Shown here one piece after another: positions 24,001 through 36,000 of a stretch of DNA of 64,000 bases (within the stretch, counting starts at the first letter, position 1; every line of letters begins with the position of its first letter). Position numbers and translations under genes: made by a program. The notes under the pieces were generated by a model that was not told the DNA's origin, ran no database searches, and saw nothing but the letters and a program-made list of their open reading frames with translations. The stretch is taken from the NCBI GenBank assembly GCA_907165275.2, contig OU015668.1, positions 8,427,658 through 8,491,657 on the forward strand. Direction: 5' to 3'. Source of the DNA: Zygaena filipendulae (lineage: Eukaryota; Arthropoda; Insecta; Lepidoptera; Zygaenidae).

Positions 24001-27000
24001 CGGGCTGCACGCTGCACCACGCCAAGGTCAGCCGTTGCACGCATGCGCCCTCCCCTCCTCCACAATTATACTCTATACCCGCACGCCGCGCCGCCACCGA
24101 CTCGCTCGAGACAGAACCTACACTTTATTTCTGTGACCCTGTGCGACATAATATTATAATAATAATAATAAAAGCCTTTATTAACAATCTCATATGTTAA
24201 ATTTCATCTTGTGCACTACTCAGTAATATTATATGTGGTTGTTTATGAAAGCAACGTAACTAAATATTATTTGTAGGTATTAGACACCGGTTCCGTGATT
24301 GTCCTGCAAATTGGCCTCGTCAAGTGTTCTCCGCAACGATCTATCCCTTGCTATCCTCATACAACAAGGTCCTGCCACCTCTATTGATATTATCCTCCCA
24401 TCTTCGATACTGCCGTGTCTATACTCTTGTTTTTATATCTAGGGCACCATTGCGTCACTTCGTTAGTCCATTTTTATGTTTTACTTCTTGATAGGTGTCC
24501 TGCCCATTTCCATTTCAGTTGGTTGATTTGGTATTTTATAATAATAATTTTAATAAATATTTATTTGTTTCTTTCTTACATCTAAATAGCATAGTCTTAT
24601 ATCTATAATCTTGGTTTGTTTCTCGATTGTGTTTAACTTAATTTTGTATTTTGATTTTATGTTGAGTATGCTTCTTTCCATTCGGTGTTGGCAAGTTTCT
24701 AATTTTTTTTCTTTGTACAGCTCCATGTCTGACATCCCTAGGTCATGCTTGGTAGAATGCATGTATTACATATTTTCTTCTTCCCTTCAATTGGTATACC
24801 TGATACGCCTTCATTCATTACGTCTTTTAGAGCCCAGTATCTCTTCCATCCTAGGTTTATTCTGTTTTGAACTGCTTTTGTTGTGGTCTATTGGAGATAT
24901 TATTCGGCCTAAGTATGTACATATATTCGTTTACATATTAGGCCCAGTTTAGCGGCATTATCGGATTTGACGGAAGTTTTGGCGTAATTTCTCATTAATT
25001 TAGTTTTACTGGTATCTATTATATCTTTTCTGTGCATATTTTAGCTTTAATATTTATGTGTATGTTCTTTATTATGTTGGTGTATTTACTATGGACCTGT
25101 TTTGCGGTGAAAGCTTCCCATATTTTCTCATGATTCAGTGAATCAAATGCTTTATTGTAATCTATAAATTCTAAGTAGTAGTTTATTCCATATTCATTGC
25201 ATTTCTGGATTATTTGTTTGATGGTATGAATGTGGTCGATGGTTGAAAAATCTCTTCAAAAATCTGCCTGTTCTTTTGGCCAATTCTCGTCTAAGGTCTT
25301 CGCTATCCGGTCAAGTATTATCTTGTGTATTCGTTCAACATTAGCAAAATGACTCTGTAGTTCAATATAACATCTGTTCTTCTTTTCTTTTTTTCTAAAG
25401 TAAAATTATTGTAGATGTTGTCCATTGAAGACTGAAGAGGTGTACAATTCAGTTTCTTGAAATTTCATTAAAGAGGTTTGTCAGTGTGTCCAAGATAGTC
25501 TCTGATACTCCTATTAAAAGTTAGAGATGTTATCGGCGCCGAGTGCTTTTCTGGGGGCACGGCAGTGCCCCCGCCAAGTCGAGCAACAAAAGCGGCACGG
25601 CCGTACTATCCTTTTCTCGAAGCAATTCAGGCCATTTTCGACCCCCTATAACTTCGTTGTGGATAAAACTAGAAGCCTGAATTTTTAGTAAACAAGCAGG
25701 TATTGTATAAAGACGGTATAATTTAAATTTCATTCGATTTGAACCAGTAGTTTAAGAATTATAACTAGTCAAAGTTTCTTAATTTTGTAGGTCACTCACT
25801 CACTCACTCACTCACTCACTCACTCACTCACTGACCGATCATCAAAATTCTAAGGCACTTCTAGCAGACATAGAAGTTTGAAATTTAGAATACAATTAGT
25901 GATTATTGTATAAATCAAGGAAAAATTAAAATATTTAGCAATTTCGGTCCAGTTTTCTAGATACACTAACTGCATAAATAACTTTGTAATCCCATATAAA
26001 TGTATGGAATTACAAAGTTATATATGCAGTTATATGTACCAACTGCACAAATAACTTTGTAATCCCATATAAATATATGAGACTAGCTGTTCCCCGCGGT
26101 TTCACCCGCGTTAATTTCGGAGATCCCGCGGGAATTCAGAGATGCAAAGTAGTTAGTACCCTATATCCCTAGGTTTTCTTTACCCCTGACAACGTGCATG
26201 CAAAATTTCATGAGATTTCACCAGCGTTAATTTCGGAGATCCTTCGGGAATTCCGAGATAAAATTACCCTAATCTGAAGGCTCCAACGATTTTCATGAAA
26301 TTTTGTATACAGGGGATTTCGGGGGCCATAAATCGATCTAGCTAGGATTCATTTCTGGAATTCCCGCGCGAACTCTGATATCAACGCGGGTGAATTAATT
26401 ATTGCATACTACACGTTGTCAAGGGTACAGGAAAGGTCATAGGGTAGTACTTTTATCTCAGAATACCCGCGGGATCTCCGAAATTAACGTGGGTTAAACC
26501 ACGGGGAACAGCTATTTAAGCCGTTGCCCAGATATTAATAAATAATAATAATAAGTGTAGCTAGTTACCTACCTAGATATAAAGTGTAGATACATAGTTA
26601 CCTAGACATAATTATGTTCAAAGGTACAATGGTCAACGGAATGAAAAAGCAAGAATGGGGCATGTGTTTATATTATAAAGTTGTACCAAAATCTTTCAAG
26701 TTATTAAAGTAGACTAAATTGCTCAAAGGAGGAAGACCATTTACAAAAAGAAATGAGATCCCATCAAAAACAAACTTGTAAAAAAGTCCAAGTCTCGCAA
26801 CTCACTTCTTCTACAGTAAAAAGTTGTGAGATCATGTAATACCAAGTCGGTTAATTTATTCAGTGCCTACTTAAGGGTCCTTCTGTCTAAAGTTATCATG
26901 TTATAAGCTAATCTAATAACATTTTATAGTGATCATATCAAATTTAAAAATCTTTTATGTTTTAAATAGATTGATTGGCTTGGCGATCACGTGAAAACAC

Positions 27001-30000
27001 AATGTATCTCACAAGTAATACATATTATAATTAAATTAGATTGTTTAGAACCATAATTATGTATTACATGATTTAATATATTTAGTATATTCTGTGATTT
27101 AATAGCTTTAATATCTTCATCTTTCAATATATTAGGAACTGGTTCTTCTTGGGTACTCATAACTGTTTCGCTATGTGAGACGGATATTTAATTTATAAAT
27201 ATAAAGCCTGCCTGTGAAACCAATTTTTGGCAACAAAATTCTCTTAGCTTTTGTATAGGTAATAATGATAAACGTCGAGTCAAACGTTCGTCGGTGGTGT
27301 CGGTTTGGTTATTTTCATGTAATGTTCAACTAATAGTGAGACTTATCTTTACTATGTTAGTTATCTTTGAAATTCTATAGTTAGATTAACACGTGCCGTG
27401 CGAGCGCCGCGCTGCGTAGGAGGCCCGGTCAATATGTTGTGAAAACTGTATCGGTGTCGCGCAATTACTACAACAGCTATTAATATTGTAAAAACAATCA
27501 GTAATCTCGTTAACAGTTAGTTAGGTACACAAGTCCGTTTGTTGTAAGACTTTATTGCTTAGAATCCGGGTTCGAGGACTGAGTGATTCGAATTTCGATC
27601 CATATTTTCGTCAAGTGTGATTTGATCTACTGTAACTTGTGACACATTGTCGTTTCTGTGTGTCTGACGATGCGGCCTACGCCGACTCGGCCAGCCACGT
27701 CTCATTAGAAAGCTAGATGGTTACGTGCACGAGCGTCGCGCCATGCAGCTCGCTGCCGCGGCCGCCGCTGCCACTCGATTCCTACGTAGTTTCGCACAGC
27801 CACAGCGCACCGTTTATTCGCTCCTTTTCGTTGCGACGCACCGTTCACCTTATTCGTGGTCGCTACCGAGGTTCAGTGACTCCGCCGGCGACCGACTTTA
27901 CTCCTCGCAATTCGCAACACGTCATCTGCGTGCTAATGTCGTTTCGTTTCATCACTAGCGATCGGTCGCAGCGGTGCCGTTTAAATTCTGTGGGCGTCCC
28001 GCGGCGCGGCGGTCGCGCGTCGATGCGACCTCGTTTCGAGTGAGTCGCTTCCTCCCCGCCGCGCCCGCGCCCCCGCCCCCGCCCGCGCCCGTCGTGCAGC
28101 ATTATGTAAAGTGCAGAGTGGTGCAGCGGCGAGTGCGAGCGTTGCGCTCGACCGCGTGCGCGCCTCCCGCACCCCCGCCCCGACCCCTCGCGATTTCGTT
28201 CGCGGTCGGTTTCACTCGCGGCTAGCGACGGCGCGGCGGAGGCGCGGGGCTCCGGAGGTCGCTGCGCTCCTCCCGCCACCTCTTCCCTCGACGACAGAGA
28301 CGGTTCGCAGTATGCGGCTCGCTCGCGGGCCGCGGCCGCTCGCTGGTGCTCGTCGCTCGGTAGTCGGTGCTCAAGCTCCGCTCACGGCTCAGTCGTCGAG
28401 CGGTTTGCATCGACGTCGGTCGTCCGTTGCCGCTTCGCTAACCGCTATCGTGATATTATGCCGATACCGTCACGATTCAAGTGAACTACATCGCTCCCGT
28501 TGCGTCGGTCGGTGGGTGACCGAAGGCCTGCTTATAATTTTACCGGATCGTGGTAATACTTGTGGATTACGACGGTCACTCGCGGTGGTCTCCTGGCGCA
28601 GTCGGTGTTCGTCGAAAATAGTGTGCGTTATCATTGCGACCTCGCGAAATGAGACGAGACACGGCGAGGTCAGCGGCACCTGCGCCGCCGCCCGCGCCGC
28701 GCCGCGCCGCGCCCCACGTGCCCGCCCGGTGCACTGCCGCCGGGGCAATTAGCGAGCGTCCCGCCGACACCCTGACCGCACGGGCACGGGCACACGCCTG
28801 CGCCAGCCGCCCGAACCTCTCGAAACCCCCCTTGGCCCTGCAAATCTTTAAATTTGTTGTACTGCTGCAAATATCGTTCTAGAGTGCGTTTACGAACATC
28901 GTTCTTCACCTTAGTCCAGTCTGTAATTGATTCACAATCACTATCTGCATTTTGCATCCATTAAATCATAGTAGGTATTTCACCAGTTTCTGGAAACAAT
29001 ACATTATAGGTACAACTTATAAAGTTGTATTTGAACGCAATGGCTTTAATTTCAGACTTAACTCGGTATCGGTAATAAGTTTCTTTTAATTTTTATAGTT
29101 ATTGCTATGAGTAATTCCAAGGTTTTTTACCTTATTCATTTTATTTACTCATTTTTTCTGTTAAATACTGATTTTAGACACAGTAGGAATACTACTACTT
29201 CGAGCGAAAGCTTCTGGTGGTTTATGTAGGTATTTCTAATAAAATTTTCATGATTTGATGTGAAAATATTGCAGTTATTCTTTGTTTCTGTTATCAGAAG
29301 ATTGGTCGTTACTTACAGGTGCTGCGTAATAACTATGTAGGTACCTACCTACAATATAAAAAAAAATATTTTTACCGGAACACAAATTGACAAGTTATGG
29401 TATTTTTTATCCGAAAAAACTGTATCGATGTAACCTTGGACAAGTTATTGTAGTTCTCTTTGTCAGTTGCATGCTTTTATTTTCAGGTGTTTGGGTTTTG
29501 CAGTCAAACTAAAGGAAATACCTACCTATATTATGTTTCAGCTTTTTCCTGGCTTCATGCTATTTAGTAAGACACAATATATTGAAGAGTAGACATCTCG
29601 TTCATGTAGATTTTCAAGTCATGTTACGTAATGTAGCTTTGTCGATCTCTACAATACATAGTGAAAGTGGGTATACAGCCACAGGGTGGTTACTTATTTG
29701 CCACTTTTATTGCATTTTTCATCGGAATATATTTCAACGTAGACGTTATGATGATACGTGAAAACTCTTCCTTAAATATACCTAATGGGAGTATTAAAAG
29801 CTTGCCTTATTTTTTTACTTCTCTGCGAAACTCTACTTCATCTAAATATTTGTCACATATCGTCGATTACTAGCGGTACACTCTGCAAATATAATCTCCA
29901 TCTCGTCCGAATCTTACAGCCATGACGCTCAGGCCAGACGTCGTAAATTACTAGAGGTCTGCGAATAAAGGTTAGTTTTATTTTTCCTCCTCTTTAGTTT

Positions 30001-33000
30001 TTTATTCTCGTTTCATCGGTTTGTGAAATCTTTAATTCGTATTTGATTTTCTCTTAAGGCTGAAAATCCTGCTATTCTGTTATTTGAATCATGGATTCCT
30101 CTGAATGTGTGTTTGTTAATCTTATCGCAACAAACATCGCTAGCATATCTCGCTAATACTGTAATATAATGTGTAAAAATTGGATGCTTATTTTGTCTGC
30201 TGGCCTCGTATCGCCGCGCACCGTTTTTATAGTTTATCGGATTTAAGACCTTATTGCTATCAGGTTATTGGCTTTGAAGCGCGATATAGTATTGTGTTGA
30301 ACAATCCGATCGCTATCAGTTTCGGCGAGGTTGGCGACAGGCCGGCAGCGCTTGCTACCTCCGCGATATGAGAGCCGTCGTGGGTTGGCTGTATGCTGTA
30401 TAGAGTCGGCGCACGCGCACGGCGCGTAACGACAAGTGATTCAACCACGTTGTTTTCTCGGCAACTTGTTCAATCTGTTCTTTTTTTTTTCTCTTCGTTT
30501 TTGTAATGTTCAACATGAAAACGTACTAGAAAATCTTTGGTAGATACGTAATAATAACAACGTAGGTACTAACTTATTACAATATGATCAATATTGCTCG
30601 GAAATGTATATGTGTACCTACACATTTACTATTACTATAGACTAGAGTGTAATGTTGGTGGCTTATGTGTTATTATAATTGCATTGAGTCAAGTTACATA
30701 ATAATATAAACATCGACACGTGTCGCTAGCTCCCGCTTTATGACTGTGTTCACACAGACACACACACACCTACGTTGCGCGTTGGCGTAAGTCTCTAGTC
30801 TCTACTCTACTACTACGCACTCGTAGATATATTGTATCCACAATACATTCTGTACAACAGTTTCAACTAACATTGAATCCTTACGTTTAATAGTATCCAT
30901 ACATATTAGTGTGTACGCTAATAATTTGGCTATAGCTAGACTTGTTTCCACGTTAATTTAATTAACTATTATTATCTTTGAGTTTATTAGGTCTCTAGTT
31001 ATTTAACAATTACGTTTGCTTTTAACACCAAACTTACGTCTCAAGTTGATAAATTGTTTGTGAATAGTCTTACCCTTTGCAGTGCTTTGCTCATTAAGAC
31101 ATTAGGTGATTTAACTACTTATATGTTTACCTGTCTTCAAAACTTGGACTTTTTTTATTCTATTGATGTTTTGGTTAAAAATAGTTCAAATTGCTTGCAT
31201 TTGCAAAAAAAAACTGTTTTTCGTTGTTTTAAGTCACAGTTTTATGCCATTTGGTAGTGCATAAGGCTCGGTTTGTTATTGTTCGCTATCGGCGCGGTGC
31301 CAAGCCACGTGTTGTATCGCTCTGACTAATCGATAACGATAACACTAGCTCTACATAGTTAAATCAATATTCCAGCTGAACGTTTTTCTTTGAACATTGG
31401 TAACGCTTGTATAACTCATTTGAGGATACCGATTCTTGGCTTCTTTTCCGCCTTGGTGCGTCACTGTGACGAACATCGTTAAGTCACACTGTGAGATTTT
31501 GCAAATGAAATTTTGCTTCAAACAATACATAAAGTTTACCGAAATAAATGAAGAGGCCTTTGTTTGCTTTGCGGTCTGCAGAACACATTATTTTTCCTGC
31601 TGTAAATTACAAAATGTGATTAATGTTTGAAAAACTGCAGAATGGTTCCGAGTCTGACGTTGAATGATTCGGAAAAACAAAAAGATAAAACATCTACAGC
31701 GGTTTTGCTTGGGTTTTACGATTTTCGGATGCAGCTTATTAAAAAATCCTAAGGGATGAGAATTATTTGCCATTCTGGTTTTCTTGATCATTCTTGTAAA
31801 AAGATTTCTCACTCTTCGTTGTTCTGAAACCACAATGTCTGCCAATACAATTGAACTGTGTACCAGGGCAGCACGGCTTTCGTGGAGGTTGAGAGTTAAG
31901 TGTTAGCTGTCAGTGCTCTCGAGTAGCGGCGCCGGGGAGGGTGGCAGTGGCAAGTGCACGTGTCGCCGGGTCCACGCCATGCGTTTGACGTTGACGCCCC
32001 CTCCCCTCACTTGTTGAGTGTGCCACCCGCCCTCCCCGCGCTCCCCGCGCCGCCGCCGCCGCCGCCGCGCCGACGCTGCTGCTGCCGGGTGTCGGGCGGC
32101 GCGGCGGCGCTTCGAGGTCACCACACATTGTCCATTCTAACCGGCTCACCTTCGTTGCTCTCTTGTTCTCTCTCTAGCATCGTAGCATTATTTATATTAT
32201 AGGCACACTTACGGATAGATCTTTCTAGACCGCCTTTGATTCACTCAAGTATCATTGATCGATCCAACGCAGTGTCCAAATAACAGCTGCTGTAGTGTTA
32301 ACATAGTAACGCGTTTATGGAAGCTAAGGCGAATTAGGTACCTAGTTTAGTATCCTGCTGAAAGTAGATCTTCTAAACGTATCCACTTATAAAGTCCTTT
32401 TTTTGTCGCAGGTAGAAGTCCAATTAAAAATAATTTGTGATTAATAATGTACTAGTGAAGTATTGACTCAATAGTGTTAAAATGAATAATAGGACGCAAG
32501 TTCTATGACAATGTGGACTTACAAAGAAAACAATATAAAGTGACCCATTGTAGAATGGGTATACACAAAGAAACCATCGAAGTCCTGGATACTGCCAGCT
32601 TCCGGAGTTGCAGAGTGGATACCCACATGTTTGGCGCGATGAGTACTCCAAACGATTTCTACAATGAGACAATTCACACAATTGCCATAAATACCAGGGA
32701 GACAGAGTTTGGCAGTATTGTTGAACCCATTCCCATAACGCTTAAAGCTCTCAAGCGATTTCCATCAAACGGCCATAACCTGTCCGGATACGTATTTCCA
32801 GCACAACAAACAGTTGACTCCCATATGCAAGAAGATGTAAGACCTTCGACATCACATTTTCAACATCAAATTAGTCCTAAGATGGAAACAAATGATACTG
32901 AAAAAATTAGACCGCCACCCAAAAAGAAATGGATAAGAGACTATTTAGGTGAGTAGCTAAAAGTTCTACTTTTTAATATTAAGTATTACATAACCTTAAA

Positions 33001-36000
33001 CTATTGTATTTATGCAAAAGTTAGGCGTCAAAAATAAGTCTCCATAGAAAAAACTTGTAAATAGTACATTGTTATCCTAGGGGTGAAAGTAACTTATTTA
33101 GTCCCGAGACGGGGTTTGGCGCCCGAGCGTAGCGAGGGCACCAATAGATCGAGGGACTAAATAAGTCTTTCTCCCGAGGGTAACACTGTGCTTTTCATTA
33201 CGAATGCAAGGAAAGTCAAAATAAAAATAGGAATTAGCTAAAGAAAAAATGAGTGAAGATCGGATAGTCGCTTGACACTTTCCCACCTATTTCTTTTTCT
33301 TTGGCCGGCTAGCTATTCAGCCAGTATTTTTTATTTACATTGTGGCGACCTAAAAAAAATATTTTCTTTAATTATTAAGTATTAATTAAAGAAAATAAAA
33401 AAATATAAATAGGAATTAGCTTAAGAAAAAGTGAGTGAATTTTATTTTAATTAATACCTACTTAAACTTTACGTTATTTCAATTTTACATCGCGCTGGCT
33501 GTATAGAAAGTTGAAACATGGTTCAATAGAAATTTGAAAATAGACCTAGTTTTTTTTTAATAATTTGACAGTTGTCAGTTGAAAGCGATTCTCTCTAGGG
33601 CTGAAAAGGGTTACTTTCAACCCGCTTCTCAGGCAACTTCAGACCTACTTTCCGAGTATGAGTAATGAAATAGTACATTGTTATCCTAGGGGTGAAAGTA
33701 TTTGGCGCCCTCGCTACGCTCGGGTGCCAAATCCCGTCTCGGGACTAAATAAGTCTTTCTCCCGAGGGTAACACTGTGCTTTTCATTACGAATGCAAGGA
33801 AAGTCAAAATAAAAATAGGGATTAGCTAAAGAAAAAATGAGTGAAGATCGGATAGTCGCTTGACACTTTCCCACCTATTTCTTTTTCTTTGGCCGGCTAG
33901 CTATTCAGCCAGTATTTTTTATTTACATTGTGGCGACCTAAAAAAAATATTTTCTTTAATTATTAAGTATTAATTAAAGAAAATAAAAAAATATAAATAG
34001 GAATTAGCTTAAGAAAAAGTGAGTGAATTTTATTTTAATTAATACCTACTTAAACTTTACGTTATTTCAATTTTACATCGCGCTGGCTGTATAGAAAGTT
34101 GAAACATGGTTCAATAGAAATGTGAAAATAGACCTAGTTTTTTTTTAATAATTTGACAGTTGTCAGTTGAAAGCGATTCTCCCTAGGGCTGAAAAGGGTT
34201 ACTTTCAACCCGCTTCTCAGGCAACTTCAGACCTACTTTCCGAGTATGAGTAATGAAAAAATCTTTTTTATAAAACAAGCTTTTATTCAAATGCGCTATA
34301 AAGAATAAACAATCATCCAAACTAAACGTGTATACAAAATGTCAGCTCAATCGGTTGAAGATATCTGCTTCAAAATTGAGTTGCAAGATTCCACCCGTCC
34401 AGACATAGTTAGTTACATACATACATACATTGCAAGTTAAAAAAAAGCTTTAAAAAATAATTAAAACAATGAAAAATACATCATATAATTCAGGGTTCCA
34501 GTTTTGTCAATGTCATTTACGATGAAGTCTGTACACGTGCATTTCGAGGCCTCGTTGGTTGACCTCGTCTTGTTTTTGTGCATAGCAAATTAAAATTCCT
34601 TTATATCACTTGCTGGAGTCGTTATCTTTTGAAGAATATTAACAATAAGATCCATAGCAATAAGATCCTTCCGTGTAATTTTTTTACCCTTAGGATTGAA
34701 TTACCAATTGAATTTCCATTACTTTAACTTTCATAAAAACTTTCACCGCCCTTTTATCCCCTTAGGGGTTACATTTCCTTAAATGATATCCTAGCTGACG
34801 TCTACTCCTAATATCTTCCGTAAGTCAAGTAGTTTACAAGATTTCGTGATGGATCAGTGCGATATTTAGCTTTTATTAATTAAGATTTGATTGGTAATTA
34901 GGAAGACTCGGTGTCAGTGAAATTCAACATGACCGAACAGAATTAAAAGTTTTGTAGGACTTTATTATTATATTATTTAAGCGTTTAAGATGGAAAGGAT
35001 ATCAATAAGTAACTAGAAATGCAATAATTTCCGCCATCGTATACGTGATGGTATCCTTGTGTTAGGATTGGTTGTTGCGCGGGTCGCAGCGCCGGCCCAC
35101 TACTCAAGGCTTTCTACCACCGACAAGGCCGTTCGCATGACAAGCACGTCACTAAACGCTCTGCTCACCGAATACCATGTTGACACGACCGTAACAAAGA
35201 AATCGAAAATAAAGCTAGATCATAAACAAAATATTATATTAATTACGTTGCTAACGTGGTTTGCTGAGTGAATATCTACTAAAATAGTCAACCTGCACTT
35301 AATCGTTTAATTGTAACTAAGTTATTGATACATTTGATTTCATATGAACTTGTCAAGTCTCCATAATATGCGTGTGGTTTAGTGTGTAACACCAGTGACT
35401 TCAATACTAACATAACAATATATAACTTGTTATTTATTATCTACTATTATGGCTCTTAATAATATATCTCTGTCCAATTAGCGGTCCGTAGCTTGTGCTT
35501 AATGATTATTATAATTAGTGACACGTTCGGGCAGCGCTTATTTTGTGTAAATATGTGTTTATCGCACAAAAACAGCATCCACTGGCCCGTCTCCCCGGTA
35601 CTCTCTGCGCACGCGCAATGTACGAACGAACGTCAAGAGCCCGGAGCCGACGAGCGCTGAGCGTCTGGCGTTGCGTAACTAACGATTGTTTAGTTTTCAT
35701 GATTACCTAATACACGTACTATGTGTGCAGGGTACAGGTAGGTATTGGAAGTCGGAAAGCTGCTCGCTCAATATGTCAAGGCTTAAGAATTCATAACGCT
35801 CGATGATACAATTTTGCCGATCGTTGTTATTTAAATGAAAACAATAATATCCGGCTGACTTTGTCGAAGAGGGAGCGAGCCGACACAGTTTTAGTACGCT
35901 TCACAGACGACCACAATCATATCAAGGTTTCTTTTGTTCGAGTTCAGCCCGCGCCTCGGTGTCATCGCAAGTTTATGCACAATATTTTTTATTAATATTA

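Noticed and set aside
25530..25733. A 60-odd residue frame conserved between the two 1.5-kb repeat copies (also 53,450-53,677)
   Set aside because: The conservation is explained by the copies being nearly identical at all positions. The frame has no start context or family match and lies in a repeat full of non-coding units.
27863..28752. Long open frames of 138 and 213 codons on both strands of the 28-kb island
   Set aside because: The composition mirrors GC-rich DNA, all frames are open together, and no motif or splice logic supports them. Treated as promoter or 5' UTR sequence.
33098..33874. A repeated 62-codon minus-strand frame beginning MGKCQATIRSSLIF in both tandem units
   Set aside because: It recurs only because the unit is duplicated. 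The ends differ where the internal segment is inverted, and nothing suggests translation.
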